Positions 1 to 5,854 of a stretch of 11,642 bases of DNA are shown piece by piece. The translations under genes and the position numbers were made by a program. The notes beneath the pieces were generated by a model. The model had not been told where the DNA came from. It saw only the letters and a list, made by a program, of their open reading frames with translations, and made no database searches. Source of the DNA: an uncultured Ancrocorticia sp. (lineage in GTDB: Bacteria > Actinomycetota > Actinomycetes > Actinomycetales > Actinomycetaceae); NCBI GenBank assembly GCA_905373325.1, contig CAJPTB010000023.1:1-11642 (forward strand), in the 5' to 3' direction. The first letter of the stretch is position 1. Each line of letters opens with the position of its first letter.

Positions 1-459
1 ACTGTGACGTCCCCGTACTTCTTCGTCAGATTGACGGCAAAAAGAACGGTTCACGACATCGTCGCCGACGAGGTCGACGCCGGAATGGCGCTGCTTCTGA
101 CAACCCACGACCTGTCGGAGGCCGACCGCCTCGCCGATGCGATTCTCATCCTCAACGAGGGACGAATCGCTGCGGAGGGGTCGCCCGAGTCTTTGCGGCT
201 CCGTGTAGAGACGCAGGCCGAAGTCATGTGGACCTCGAATGGAAGCCGTTACGTGCACGCGACGCCGGAGCCAGAGCCATTTCTGCGAGAGCTGATGCAG
301 GATCCGTCCGTGAGCGATCTCGAAGTTCGCAGGACGTCCCTCGAAGACGCCTACCTGGGCCTCGTCGAGGGGGCCCAGAACTCCGCCTTGACCAGAATGT
401 CGGAACCGACGCCCGAACCGCTGACCACAAGAAACTCGCCGAAGGAGGGCGACCAATGA
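1..459 (+). CDS. ABC transporter ATP-binding protein, 3' part (5' end outside window)
   Basis: This is the C-terminal part of an ABC ATPase that would power the permease encoded next, probably a drug or lipid exporter of the DrrA/CcmA type. Seen, numbering from the GTG at position 4: the H-loop TTHDLSEADRLAD around residues 33-45, a following beta strand and turn (ILILNEGRIAAEGSPE, 48-62), and the divergent tail ending SLEDAYLGLVEG that DrrA-like ATPases carry. Walker A, the Q-loop and the signature motif would lie upstream of the window. The Walker B/D-loop (LDEPxxGLD) should fall at about residues 1-9, but the frame reads TSPYFFVR there, so the GTG at 4 is not believable as the true start. 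Either the edge contains base errors or the gene is damaged. The stop overlaps the next start (ATGA, 456-459), which indicates translational coupling. Confidence 0.8.
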   Translation, partial: TVTSPYFFVRLTAKRTVHDIVADEVDAGMALLLTTHDLSEADRLADAILILNEGRIAAEGSPESLRLRVETQAEVMWTSNGSRYVHATPEPEPFLRELMQDPSVSDLEVRRTSLEDAYLGLVEGAQNSALTRMSEPTPEPLTTRNSPKEGDQ

Positions 460-1304
460 TCCGCTCAATGCGAACTGCAGCCCGAGCGGGCTGTCTGCAG
501 GCCCGCGCCGAACTGCGCATAGCCTTCCTCACACCCACTTTCTTTGGCATGCTTCTCGGTCCATGCTTTCTCGTGTTCTTCGCCAGCCTTGAAAGACACA
601 AACAGATAGCAAACGCCATCTCGGGAAGCGCCTATGCCCTTGTGGGTCTACTCGGATCGATCGGTCTGCTCGGCGCCTTCCAGATCATGAGCGAAATGTT
701 CAACGAACGCAACGACGGCTCTCTTCTGCGCACGCGCACCCTGCCGCGCGGAACGGAATCGTGGATGTTCGGAAAGCTTCTTTCCGTATCAGCGGTAACC
801 GGCATCACCCTCATTCTGGCAATGGCCGCGGGATTCTTTCTCTTTCCCGATCTGCAGTCGGCTTCCCTCGCCGACTTCCTCGTCCTCGCGGCCAGCCTCG
901 TCTTTTCTTTCGTCGCCTTTCTTCCCATCGGAGTGGCATTGGGATCGCTCGTGCGTTCCACGTGGGGCTTCCTCATCTCCATGATGGCCATCTACTTGAT
1001 CTTCCTCGGCGCAGGCACTCTGTCTCCCATCAGCGTCTTTCCGAAGCCCCTCCAGTGGCTCACGGCCTCGACTCCGATCTACTGGGGCGCACACGCCGCC
1101 CGCAGCGCCGTGCTCCCACCCGAACTCGGATCGGTGGAGATATCCGGATCGTTCCAACCCCTGATCGCCTTCGCGGTCCTAACCGCATGGGCCGTGGCCG
1201 GATACATCGCCGCACCCCGCATTCTCCGACGCAGCATACGCCGCGAGACAATGGGATCCGTCGCGGCAGCACGGGAGAAGATCGCTTCGAGGGGTTACGC
1301 GTGA
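456..1304 (+). CDS. ABC-2 type transporter permease
   Basis: This 282-residue polytopic membrane protein is the likely channel partner of the upstream ATPase. About six hydrophobic segments are visible, near residues 24-44, 57-77, 108-130, 140-163, 170-190 and 234-256. This matches the usual ABC-2 plan, with a cytoplasmic loop (SEMFNERNDGSLLRTRTLPRG, about 79-99) after the second helix; such E-R-x-x-G-x-L-x-x-x-R-x-x-P loops typify the family and contact the ATPase. The ATG at 456 was chosen over longer in-frame starts because a GGAGGG Shine-Dalgarno lies just upstream (about 443-448) and because it overlaps the ATPase stop as ATGA. The tail is Arg-rich and cytoplasmic, ending where the regulator begins (GTGA). 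The substrate cannot be told from sequence; ABC-2 systems with a linked small regulator often export antibiotics or peptides. Confidence 0.88.
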   Translation: MIRSMRTAARAGCLQARAELRIAFLTPTFFGMLLGPCFLVFFASLERHKQIANAISGSAYALVGLLGSIGLLGAFQIMSEMFNERNDGSLLRTRTLPRGTESWMFGKLLSVSAVTGITLILAMAAGFFLFPDLQSASLADFLVLAASLVFSFVAFLPIGVALGSLVRSTWGFLISMMAIYLIFLGAGTLSPISVFPKPLQWLTASTPIYWGAHAARSAVLPPELGSVEISGSFQPLIAFAVLTAWAVAGYIAAPRILRRSIRRETMGSVAAAREKIASRGYA

Positions 1305-1627
1305 GCAGGACGAAACAACAAAAGAACCCGGATCGGAACGGGAAAGAGGGCGGTGCGCCCGGTAAGGACAGCGCCGCGCGCACCAAAGACGACGCCGCGC
1401 GCAGCCGGGACGAACGCGTGCACAATCGCCTGGCGGTGCTGCGGGCCGCTCGCGGGGTGACGCGCCGCAAGCTCGCCGAGGAGCTCGGAATCCACTATCA
1501 GACGATGGGCTATCTCGAGCGCGGCGAATACGCACCCTCCCTGCATCTGGCCTTGAGGATCGCCCGATGGTTCGGCGTCCCGGTGGAATCGGTCTTCAGC
1601 CTCGACGAGTTCCCGCCGTTGATCTAA
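1301..1627 (+). CDS. XRE-family helix-turn-helix transcriptional regulator
   Basis: This small DNA-binding protein (108 residues from GTG 1301) probably controls the ABC operon it closes. Residues 43-100 form a Cro/CI-type helix-turn-helix: NRLAVLRAARGVTRRKLAEE, then the recognition helix region YQTMGYLERGEYAPSLHLAL, then IARWFGVPVESVFSL. The compact form ending near FPPL belongs to the widespread ~70-residue HTH family that accompanies ABC exporters in Gram-positives. GTG 1301 has a GAGGGG ribosome site (1289-1294) and overlaps the permease stop as GTGA, so it is preferred. It gives a 40-residue charged, Lys/Arg/Asp-rich N-terminal extension that the short family members lack. An internal GTG at 1418 would give a 69-residue protein of the usual size and remains a real alternative start. 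No ligand domain is present. Confidence 0.88.
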   Translation: MSRTKQQKNPDRNGKEGGAPGKDSAARTKDDAARSRDERVHNRLAVLRAARGVTRRKLAEELGIHYQTMGYLERGEYAPSLHLALRIARWFGVPVESVFSLDEFPPLI

Positions 1628-1694
1628 GAGAAGCCGACGTGTCAATACAACGCCCCTTTAACGAACGAGGGTGATTTAACTGTCTGAACCGCAG

Positions 1695-1709
1695 TTTGGT
1701 TTGCCTAAC
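1695..1709. promoter_or_regulatory. Possible DtxR/IdeR-type iron box (partial match)
   Basis: TTTGGTTTGCCTAAC agrees at 13 of 15 positions with the first 15 bases of the DtxR/IdeR consensus TTAGGTTAGCCTAACCTAA. The last four consensus bases are not matched. It lies between the ABC operon and the adenylate-forming fragment. This is a pattern match only. Confidence 0.25.
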
Positions 1710-1766
1710 AACCACACACGCAGGCAATCGGATCAAGAGCTCTGACCACCTCCAACCCCTTATCGA

Positions 1767-1799
1767 CTTCCAGTTTTCGCATTTATCCTTTACTGGAAG
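1767..1799. repeat. 8-bp inverted repeat with 17-nt loop
   Basis: CTTCCAGT (1767-1774) and ACTGGAAG (1792-1799) are exact reverse complements. This could be a hairpin in a transcript or a protein site. There is no T-run after it, so it is not a typical intrinsic terminator. Confidence 0.5.
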
Positions 1800-1914
1800 A
1801 CCATTGCTAGGAATCCAAACCTCGAACTAAGCTTCACGAAAGTCTTTAATGCTTAGGTCACATCTGAGGAACTTCCGTCAGAGACAACAATCACATTCTG
1901 AACTATTTTATTTC

Positions 1915-1924
1915 GATAATTATC
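1915..1924. promoter_or_regulatory. Perfect 10-bp palindrome GATAATTATC
   Basis: This exact palindrome lies 60 bases upstream of the adenylate-forming fragment. It may overlap its -10 region (GATAAT at 1915-1920 resembles a -10 hexamer). It could be an operator, or an A+T-rich palindrome arising by chance. Confidence 0.35.
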
Positions 1925-1983
1925 AATTCATAGTACTGTTAGAGCAAATATGAATTCACCGTGAAGTTAAGAAAGGTGTTGTT

Positions 1984-2724
1984 TTGGCGGTCAAACCCAA
2001 CCGCAACCACGGCAAGAATTTCAACCGAGCGGTTTACATTCTGCCCACCACCGTTTGGCGGACAGAAGCGGAGAAGAAAGGAAATAGAGTGAAAACGCAT
2101 TCATTACAAACAGACGGCTTCTCGACGCAACAAACGAACTGGAAAAACAGTAATCAACTAATGAAAGTCATTAACTGGCTTACAAGCCAAACAACACCGC
2201 GGCGGATGATCAATGAATGGTATGCCATGGGCGACGCTGCACGAATCGATGAGGATGGAATTGTCACTGTCCTTGGGAGATTCGAAGACATTGAAACGCT
2301 TGAGGGAGAGTCTATCTATCCAGCTGAGATAGAGTCCGAGTTTGTCGCTCTTGACGAAGTCTCTGAAGCCGCAGTCTTTGTAGCTGAGGTCAATGGAAGG
2401 CCGTCGCTTCTGGCGTTGTTGGTCCTAAACGATTCAAGGACGGAAGAGGCAGTCAATCTGACAACGATTCATGAAATCATCACACGTCGATTGCGTAGCA
2501 AGCCAGCTCCGAACATTATTTACGTTGTTCCTGAGCTTCCTCACTTATCAGGTGGCGGAAAACTAGCCCGCAACTTCATTAAACGTAATTGGAAAGAACT
2601 CGTCACCTCCCTCTATCCAAACTTTAACCGGACAAAAGCTGGAACTGAAGCAATGCCGCATAAAAGACCTGCAGAAGCAGACAGCTATCGACTCACGAAA
2701 GGTGGTGACGCTTATGCGTTCTAG
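1984..2724 (+). CDS. Orphan C-terminal domain of an adenylate-forming enzyme (truncated AMP-binding protein)
   Basis: This reads as the mobile C-terminal domain of the ANL superfamily (acyl-CoA synthetases, NRPS A-domains) without the catalytic N-terminal domain. From TTG 1984 (246 residues): an A7-like motif WYAMGDAARID (79-89), A8 GRFEDIETLEGESIYPAEIE (98-117), and an A10-like LSGGGKLARN (188-197) that keeps the catalytic lysine at 193. Whole enzymes have about 500-550 residues; the A3/P-loop (TSGTTG) and A5 motifs are absent, so it cannot adenylate alone. Residues 1-75 resemble nothing I recognise and look like a new leader joined at a deletion. The start is uncertain: TTG 1984 has GAAAGG at 1971-1976, while an in-frame GTG at 2089 has a better site (AGAAAGGA, 2075-2082). 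Base composition is lower in G+C than the flanks. It is probably a gene remnant, although the frame remains open; a stand-alone partner domain is less likely. Confidence 0.65.
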   Translation: MAVKPNRNHGKNFNRAVYILPTTVWRTEAEKKGNRVKTHSLQTDGFSTQQTNWKNSNQLMKVINWLTSQTTPRRMINEWYAMGDAARIDEDGIVTVLGRFEDIETLEGESIYPAEIESEFVALDEVSEAAVFVAEVNGRPSLLALLVLNDSRTEEAVNLTTIHEIITRRLRSKPAPNIIYVVPELPHLSGGGKLARNFIKRNWKELVTSLYPNFNRTKAGTEAMPHKRPAEADSYRLTKGGDAYAF

Positions 2725-2769
2725 TCTGGTAACATCACTTCATCGGCGATCCTGGATGAAGGGTGAAGT

Positions 2770-3084
2770 ATGATGAGGTCGATCCCCCAACCTTCCATGG
2801 ACTCGTTCGATCTCACGACGATTCTCAGTGCGCTTGCCGATCCAACTCGTCGAGAGTTGCTTCGTCTGACATACAGCCATACGGGGCCAGTTGAATGTGC
2901 CGTGATTGCACGCAACATCGACGTAAGTCCGGCTACTGTGTCTCACCATTGGCGAATTCTGCGTGAAGCAGGACTTACACATACAACAGTTCAGGGGCGG
3001 GCACGTTTCATTAGCGTACGACGAGACGAAATGGAACAGAGGTTTCCAGGATTGCTTGCCGCTATTCTTCAAGAAAGCTCTTGA
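2770..3084 (+). CDS. ArsR-family winged-helix transcriptional repressor
   Basis: This 104-residue regulator probably represses the MFS exporter gene 190 bases downstream. Seen: the hallmark ILSALADPTRRELLRL (18-33), a recognition helix in SPATVSHHWRILREAGL (53-69), and the wing QGRARFISVR (75-84). Metal-sensing members carry a Cys pair in the recognition-helix region (CVCDL-type); here the only cysteine is C43, so classical arsenic/cadmium sensing is not supported and an organic ligand or another cue is more likely. The ATG at 2770 is preceded by AAGGGTGA; a second ATG follows directly. It lies 45 bases after the adenylate-forming fragment on the same strand and may share its transcript. G+C content is intermediate, in keeping with the acquired segment. 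Confidence 0.88.
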   Translation: MMRSIPQPSMDSFDLTTILSALADPTRRELLRLTYSHTGPVECAVIARNIDVSPATVSHHWRILREAGLTHTTVQGRARFISVRRDEMEQRFPGLLAAILQESS

Positions 3085-3093
3085 CGGTGGGCA

Positions 3094-3105
3094 AAGGCTA
3101 GCCTT
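3094..3105. promoter_or_regulatory. Perfect 12-bp palindrome AAGGCTAGCCTT
   Basis: This exact palindrome begins 10 bases after the ArsR stop codon. It could act as an operator upstream of the exporter, or form part of a weak stem at the end of the regulator transcript (a CTTGT/ACAAG pair overlaps its right edge). There is no T-run. Confidence 0.35.
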
Positions 3106-3157
3106 GTAAACACAAGCCGGCTCCTGGATTAGACGCTCTGTTCTGACCATTCGTCAT

Positions 3158-3179
3158 TGATAACCACCGGAAGTTATCA
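3158..3179. promoter_or_regulatory. Candidate repressor operator, 7-8-7 inverted repeat
   Basis: TGATAAC (3158-3164) and GTTATCA (3173-3179) are exact reverse complements around an 8-base spacer. This 22-bp size and symmetry suit a winged-helix dimer. It sits between the ArsR gene and the MFS gene, about 96 bases before the MFS start, so it is a reasonable site for the linked repressor. This assignment is inferred from position. Confidence 0.45.
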
Positions 3180-3189
3180 GTGGATAAAT

Positions 3190-3199
3190 AATACGTATT
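3190..3199. promoter_or_regulatory. Perfect 10-bp palindrome AATACGTATT
   Basis: This exact palindrome lies 10 bases downstream of the 7-8-7 inverted repeat, in the A+T-rich region that should contain the exporter promoter. It could be a second protein site or chance symmetry. Confidence 0.3.
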
Positions 3200-3274
3200 T
3201 CCTTTATAGCCAATACCTACATCATGATAGTTCCAATAAAAATGTGGGTTTGGCACGAAAGAGGCGATTTATAA

Positions 3275-4783
3275 ATGAAAAATAATTATAAGAAGTTACA
3301 CACAACTTTTAATGCAAGAAGATCATCAAATTCGAAGGAATCTCGTATTAATCACAATGAAGTGCGTCCGTGGGCCGCCCTATGGGCCGTATCCGCGGGG
3401 TTCTTTATGATCATGCTTGACACGACGATAGTCGCGATTGCGCAGCCTCAACTACAAGCAAATCTACACACGTCACTTAGCTTAGTGATTTGGGCAAGTA
3501 CGGCGTACATGGTGGCTTATGCAGTTCCCATGCTCTTCACAGGACGGCTAGGCGACCAGTATGGGCCCCGAATCATATACGTCAGCGGCCTTATCGTGTT
3601 CACCATCGCTTCAGCATGGTGTGGGTTCTCCACTAGTATCAGTATGCTAATCGCAGCGCGTATCGTGCAAGGCCTCGGTGCGGCGTTGATGGGCCCTCAA
3701 ACCCTGGCAGTCGTCAACAGGCTCTTTACAGGCAAGTCTCGAGGCTACGCGATGTCGGCATGGTCGGCCGTCCAAGGCTCGGCTACGTTGCTTGGTCCTA
3801 TCCTCGGCGGTTTCTTCGTCTCTTTTTTGAACTGGCGTTGGATCTTTTTCGTCAATATCCCTATAGGTCTGATCGCCGTTTTCTGTGCCCTGCGCTTCAT
3901 TCCACATTTCGCCGGCCATTCCCATCGTTTCGACCTTCCTGGCATTGTCCTTTCGTTTACGGGGCTGACTGCTCTCATTCTCACGATTCAAGAAGGAACC
4001 AGTCTGAAGGCTCCCGCTTTTTGGGCGCTTCTGGTTGGCGCATTCGCTCTGCTTACATGCTTCGTTCTTTCCCAACTCAGGCAGAACGAAGTTCTAATTC
4101 CTTTGCATCTATTTAGGAATCGAGACTTCAGTCTGTCGATTGCTGCGCTCATTTTGTCATCTTTAGCAGTCAATGCTCAATTGATTCCCGTTATGTACTA
4201 TCTACAGCGCGTTATGGGAATGTCGGCCTTGCTTGCAGCTCTTACTGCAATTTCAATGCCAGTTGCAACTGTCGTGCTGGCGCGATTCGTCGGAAAAACG
4301 ATTGCAAGGCTCCATCCCGCCGCAATTCTCACCCCCGCTTTTCTTCTCGCAACCACAGGTTCGTTGATCTTGCAATACGCCATGAACCCTGGCCGGAGCA
4401 CTCTTTTTATAACTACGGGATACGCTGTTTTTGGCGTCGGCATTGCCTTCGTCTGGCCTCCGCTTGCGACTTATTCTTTGCGACGTGTTGCTCCGACAGA
4501 CCATGGCGCAGCGTCCGGCATCTTCAACACCATGAGAATCGTCGGCGGAGTGATAGGCATGGCTGCAATGGGAGCCATCATCGAAATGCAGCTAGCGTCA
4601 CTTGGTTCAGGAGGAGGGCAAGCTAAAGCTTCAGCAGTGCTTTCCCCCGGTCCTTATCGAACTGCATATTCACGGGTTCTTGAGACATCCACTTGGCTCC
4701 CAGTCGTGTCCTTTGCCATTGGAGCCGTGATTTCACTTGGTTTCGCATTCGGCAAGACGATCGGACCAAGCGAAGAAGAGTGA
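3275..4783 (+). CDS. DHA2-family MFS multidrug exporter (EmrB/QacA-like)
   Basis: This 502-residue proton-antiport exporter of the inner membrane has about 14 transmembrane helices, typical of DHA2 proteins (usually 480-520 residues). Seen: LDTTIVAIAQP in helix 1 (48-58), motif A GRLGDQYGPR (90-99), a motif B region RIVQGLGAALMGP (129-141), antiporter motif C GPILGGF (174-180), and the family-typical NWRWIFFVNIPIG (186-198). The first 30 residues are hydrophilic, Asn/Lys/Ser-rich and not typical of the family. ATG 3275 has GAAAGAGG upstream at a long spacing (about 3257-3264); GTG 3362 would remove this tail but has no ribosome site. It is paired with the ArsR gene, which fits drug-inducible efflux; the substrate is unknown. 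It is distinctly poorer in G+C than the flanking operons. No clear terminator follows. Confidence 0.93.
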   Translation: MKNNYKKLHTTFNARRSSNSKESRINHNEVRPWAALWAVSAGFFMIMLDTTIVAIAQPQLQANLHTSLSLVIWASTAYMVAYAVPMLFTGRLGDQYGPRIIYVSGLIVFTIASAWCGFSTSISMLIAARIVQGLGAALMGPQTLAVVNRLFTGKSRGYAMSAWSAVQGSATLLGPILGGFFVSFLNWRWIFFVNIPIGLIAVFCALRFIPHFAGHSHRFDLPGIVLSFTGLTALILTIQEGTSLKAPAFWALLVGAFALLTCFVLSQLRQNEVLIPLHLFRNRDFSLSIAALILSSLAVNAQLIPVMYYLQRVMGMSALLAALTAISMPVATVVLARFVGKTIARLHPAAILTPAFLLATTGSLILQYAMNPGRSTLFITTGYAVFGVGIAFVWPPLATYSLRRVAPTDHGAASGIFNTMRIVGGVIGMAAMGAIIEMQLASLGSGGGQAKASAVLSPGPYRTAYSRVLETSTWLPVVSFAIGAVISLGFAFGKTIGPSEEE

Positions 4784-4866
4784 GATCCAAGCACAAGTGA
4801 TAACCAGAATGCCGCTCGTTCCGCCTTGTAGCCGTTTTCCAAGTTTCACGTGCAACACTGATACCC

Positions 4867-5592
4867 ATGACGACCATCGCCGCTTCCTGGCTGGATTGGA
4901 CCGAGCCTCGCTTGTCCACGAACGGCCGAAGTATCGCCGTTTTGCTCATTGGGGCCGGCATTCTTGCGCTCACGCTCGCGGTCCCGGCCGTCAAGCGCGG
5001 AGGGCGCACGCTGGTAACCGTGGTCCACGAGGCCGGGCACGCCGTCGTCGGCATCGCCTGCGGACGGCGCTTCCAGGGCTTCGTCGTCCAACGCGACATG
5101 TCCGGGCATGCCGTCACAAAGGGCAAACCGACGGGCCCGGGCCGCATTCTCACCACATGGGCGGGTTATCCGGCCCCGGCGCTCCTTGGCGCTTTTCTCG
5201 TCGTCGGCGCTCTGAGCGGGTGGTCCAAGGCGATCGTCATCGTCACAATCGTGGCGCTCATCGGCCTGCTTGTCATGTCGCGATCCGTCCGAACGGTGCT
5301 GGTCATCCTCGGATCGGCGCTCGTCTTCGCCGCCCTGTGGCAGCTCGGGGACCGCATGCAGGTCGGCGCGCTGGCCCAGGCGGGAGTTGTAGCGGGCATC
5401 GGTCTCGTACTCCTCATCGGCGCCTGGACCTCGCTGCAGGACGTCGCTCGCACGCGCGACCGCGAGCAGGACCACTTCACGTTGGCCGCGCTCACGCGCA
5501 TGCCGTCTTGGATGTGGATCCTCACATGGTTCCTAGTCGACCTCGCCGCCAGCGCGTGGGCGGTCCACGTGGCGTTCGACGCCGTGACATGA
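4867..5592 (+). CDS. M50B-like membrane metalloprotease family protein
   Basis: This 241-residue membrane protein contains the zinc-protease motif HEAGH at residues 54-58 (codons from 5026), placed after a first transmembrane helix (about 22-40) as in the peptidase M50B-like family (PF13398). More hydrophobic segments lie around 102-136, 141-160, 169-187 and 213-235. A later QDHFTLAALTRMP segment (about 201-213) corresponds to the conserved D-x-x-x-LA-x-LT region where these proteins place further conserved residues. The family is common in actinobacteria; substrates are unknown, and intramembrane proteolysis is inferred from the motif. ATG 4867 is the only start before the conserved part, yet no Shine-Dalgarno is visible. 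The gene starts 83 bases after the acquired segment ends, so its original upstream region may have been replaced. Confidence 0.82.
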   Translation: MTTIAASWLDWTEPRLSTNGRSIAVLLIGAGILALTLAVPAVKRGGRTLVTVVHEAGHAVVGIACGRRFQGFVVQRDMSGHAVTKGKPTGPGRILTTWAGYPAPALLGAFLVVGALSGWSKAIVIVTIVALIGLLVMSRSVRTVLVILGSALVFAALWQLGDRMQVGALAQAGVVAGIGLVLLIGAWTSLQDVARTRDREQDHFTLAALTRMPSWMWILTWFLVDLAASAWAVHVAFDAVT

Positions 5593-5838
5593 TTCCAACG
5601 CCGCAGAGTCCCACCGCCACGGAATCCCGACATCGGAGAAGCAGCGGCATTTGAGGCCGACACTTGGGAGCGCCGGCACAGAGATTGGCTTCGCGCCAAC
5701 CCCTTCCCACAAAGAAATGACGACGCGGCGGACGCGCCGTTTGCACGGCGCAACATCGACTGGCGGACCTTTGCCCTGGTTCGCCGTCGACACGCGTCCG
5801 CTCCGCAGAGTATCCTCACAGTTGTTGTAAACCATTGA
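5593..5838 (+). pseudogene. Stop-bounded open frame without a start codon (possible gene remnant)
   Basis: Directly after the protease stop (TGA 5590-5592), the same frame stays open for 81 codons to TGA 5836-5838. It contains no ATG, GTG or TTG in frame. The translation looks protein-like (…FEADTWERRHRDWLRANPFP… followed later by …NIDWRTFALV…) with G/C-rich third positions. It may be the tail of a gene whose 5' part was lost, or a former C-terminal extension of the protease cut off by a stop mutation. I do not recognise a family, and chance openness in G+C-rich DNA is a serious alternative. Confidence 0.3.
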
Positions 5839-5854
5839 TACGCCAAGGAAGTCT

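Larger units (their letters stand above)
1628..1983. other. Intergenic region, low-GC left edge of the acquired segment
   Basis: There is no convincing gene in these 356 bases. Base composition shifts from G+C-rich to clearly A+T-rich across the stretch. It holds a DtxR-box-like sequence (1695-1709), an 8-bp inverted repeat around a 17-nt loop (1767-1799) and a perfect GATAATTATC palindrome (1915-1924). A promoter for the following gene probably lies in the A+T-rich part near 1900-1960, but no convincing -35/-10 pair could be fixed. No clear terminator follows the XRE gene. Confidence 0.6.
1640..4800. mobile_element. Probable horizontally acquired low-GC segment (boundaries approximate)
   Basis: The fragment of an adenylate-forming enzyme, the ArsR gene and the MFS gene share lower G+C and more A/T-ending codons than the ABC operon to the left and the protease and methyltransferase genes to the right. 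No transposase, integrase, tRNA or clear flanking direct repeat is visible, so a transfer mechanism cannot be named. The edges are judged by eye from base composition. Confidence 0.45.

Noticed and set aside
761..1300. N-terminal extension of the XRE reading frame into the permease gene
   Set aside because: The extension is an Arg/Pro-rich out-of-frame shadow of the permease; the GTG at 1301 with its own ribosome site explains the regulator.
1961..2092. 43-codon frame starting at GTG 1961 whose stop overlaps the GTG at 2089
   Set aside because: There is no Shine-Dalgarno before GTG 1961 and no recognisable similarity; the GTGA overlap could be chance.
4737..5654. 305-residue plus-strand reading frame across the protease gene
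   Set aside because: It overlaps the HEAGH protease frame, has an Arg/His/Pro-rich composition typical of a shifted high-GC frame, and shows no domain.
5533..5835. 100-residue minus-strand frame between the protease and methyltransferase genes
   Set aside because: It overlaps the end of the protease gene, has no ribosome site, and its composition suggests the antisense of the startless plus-strand frame.
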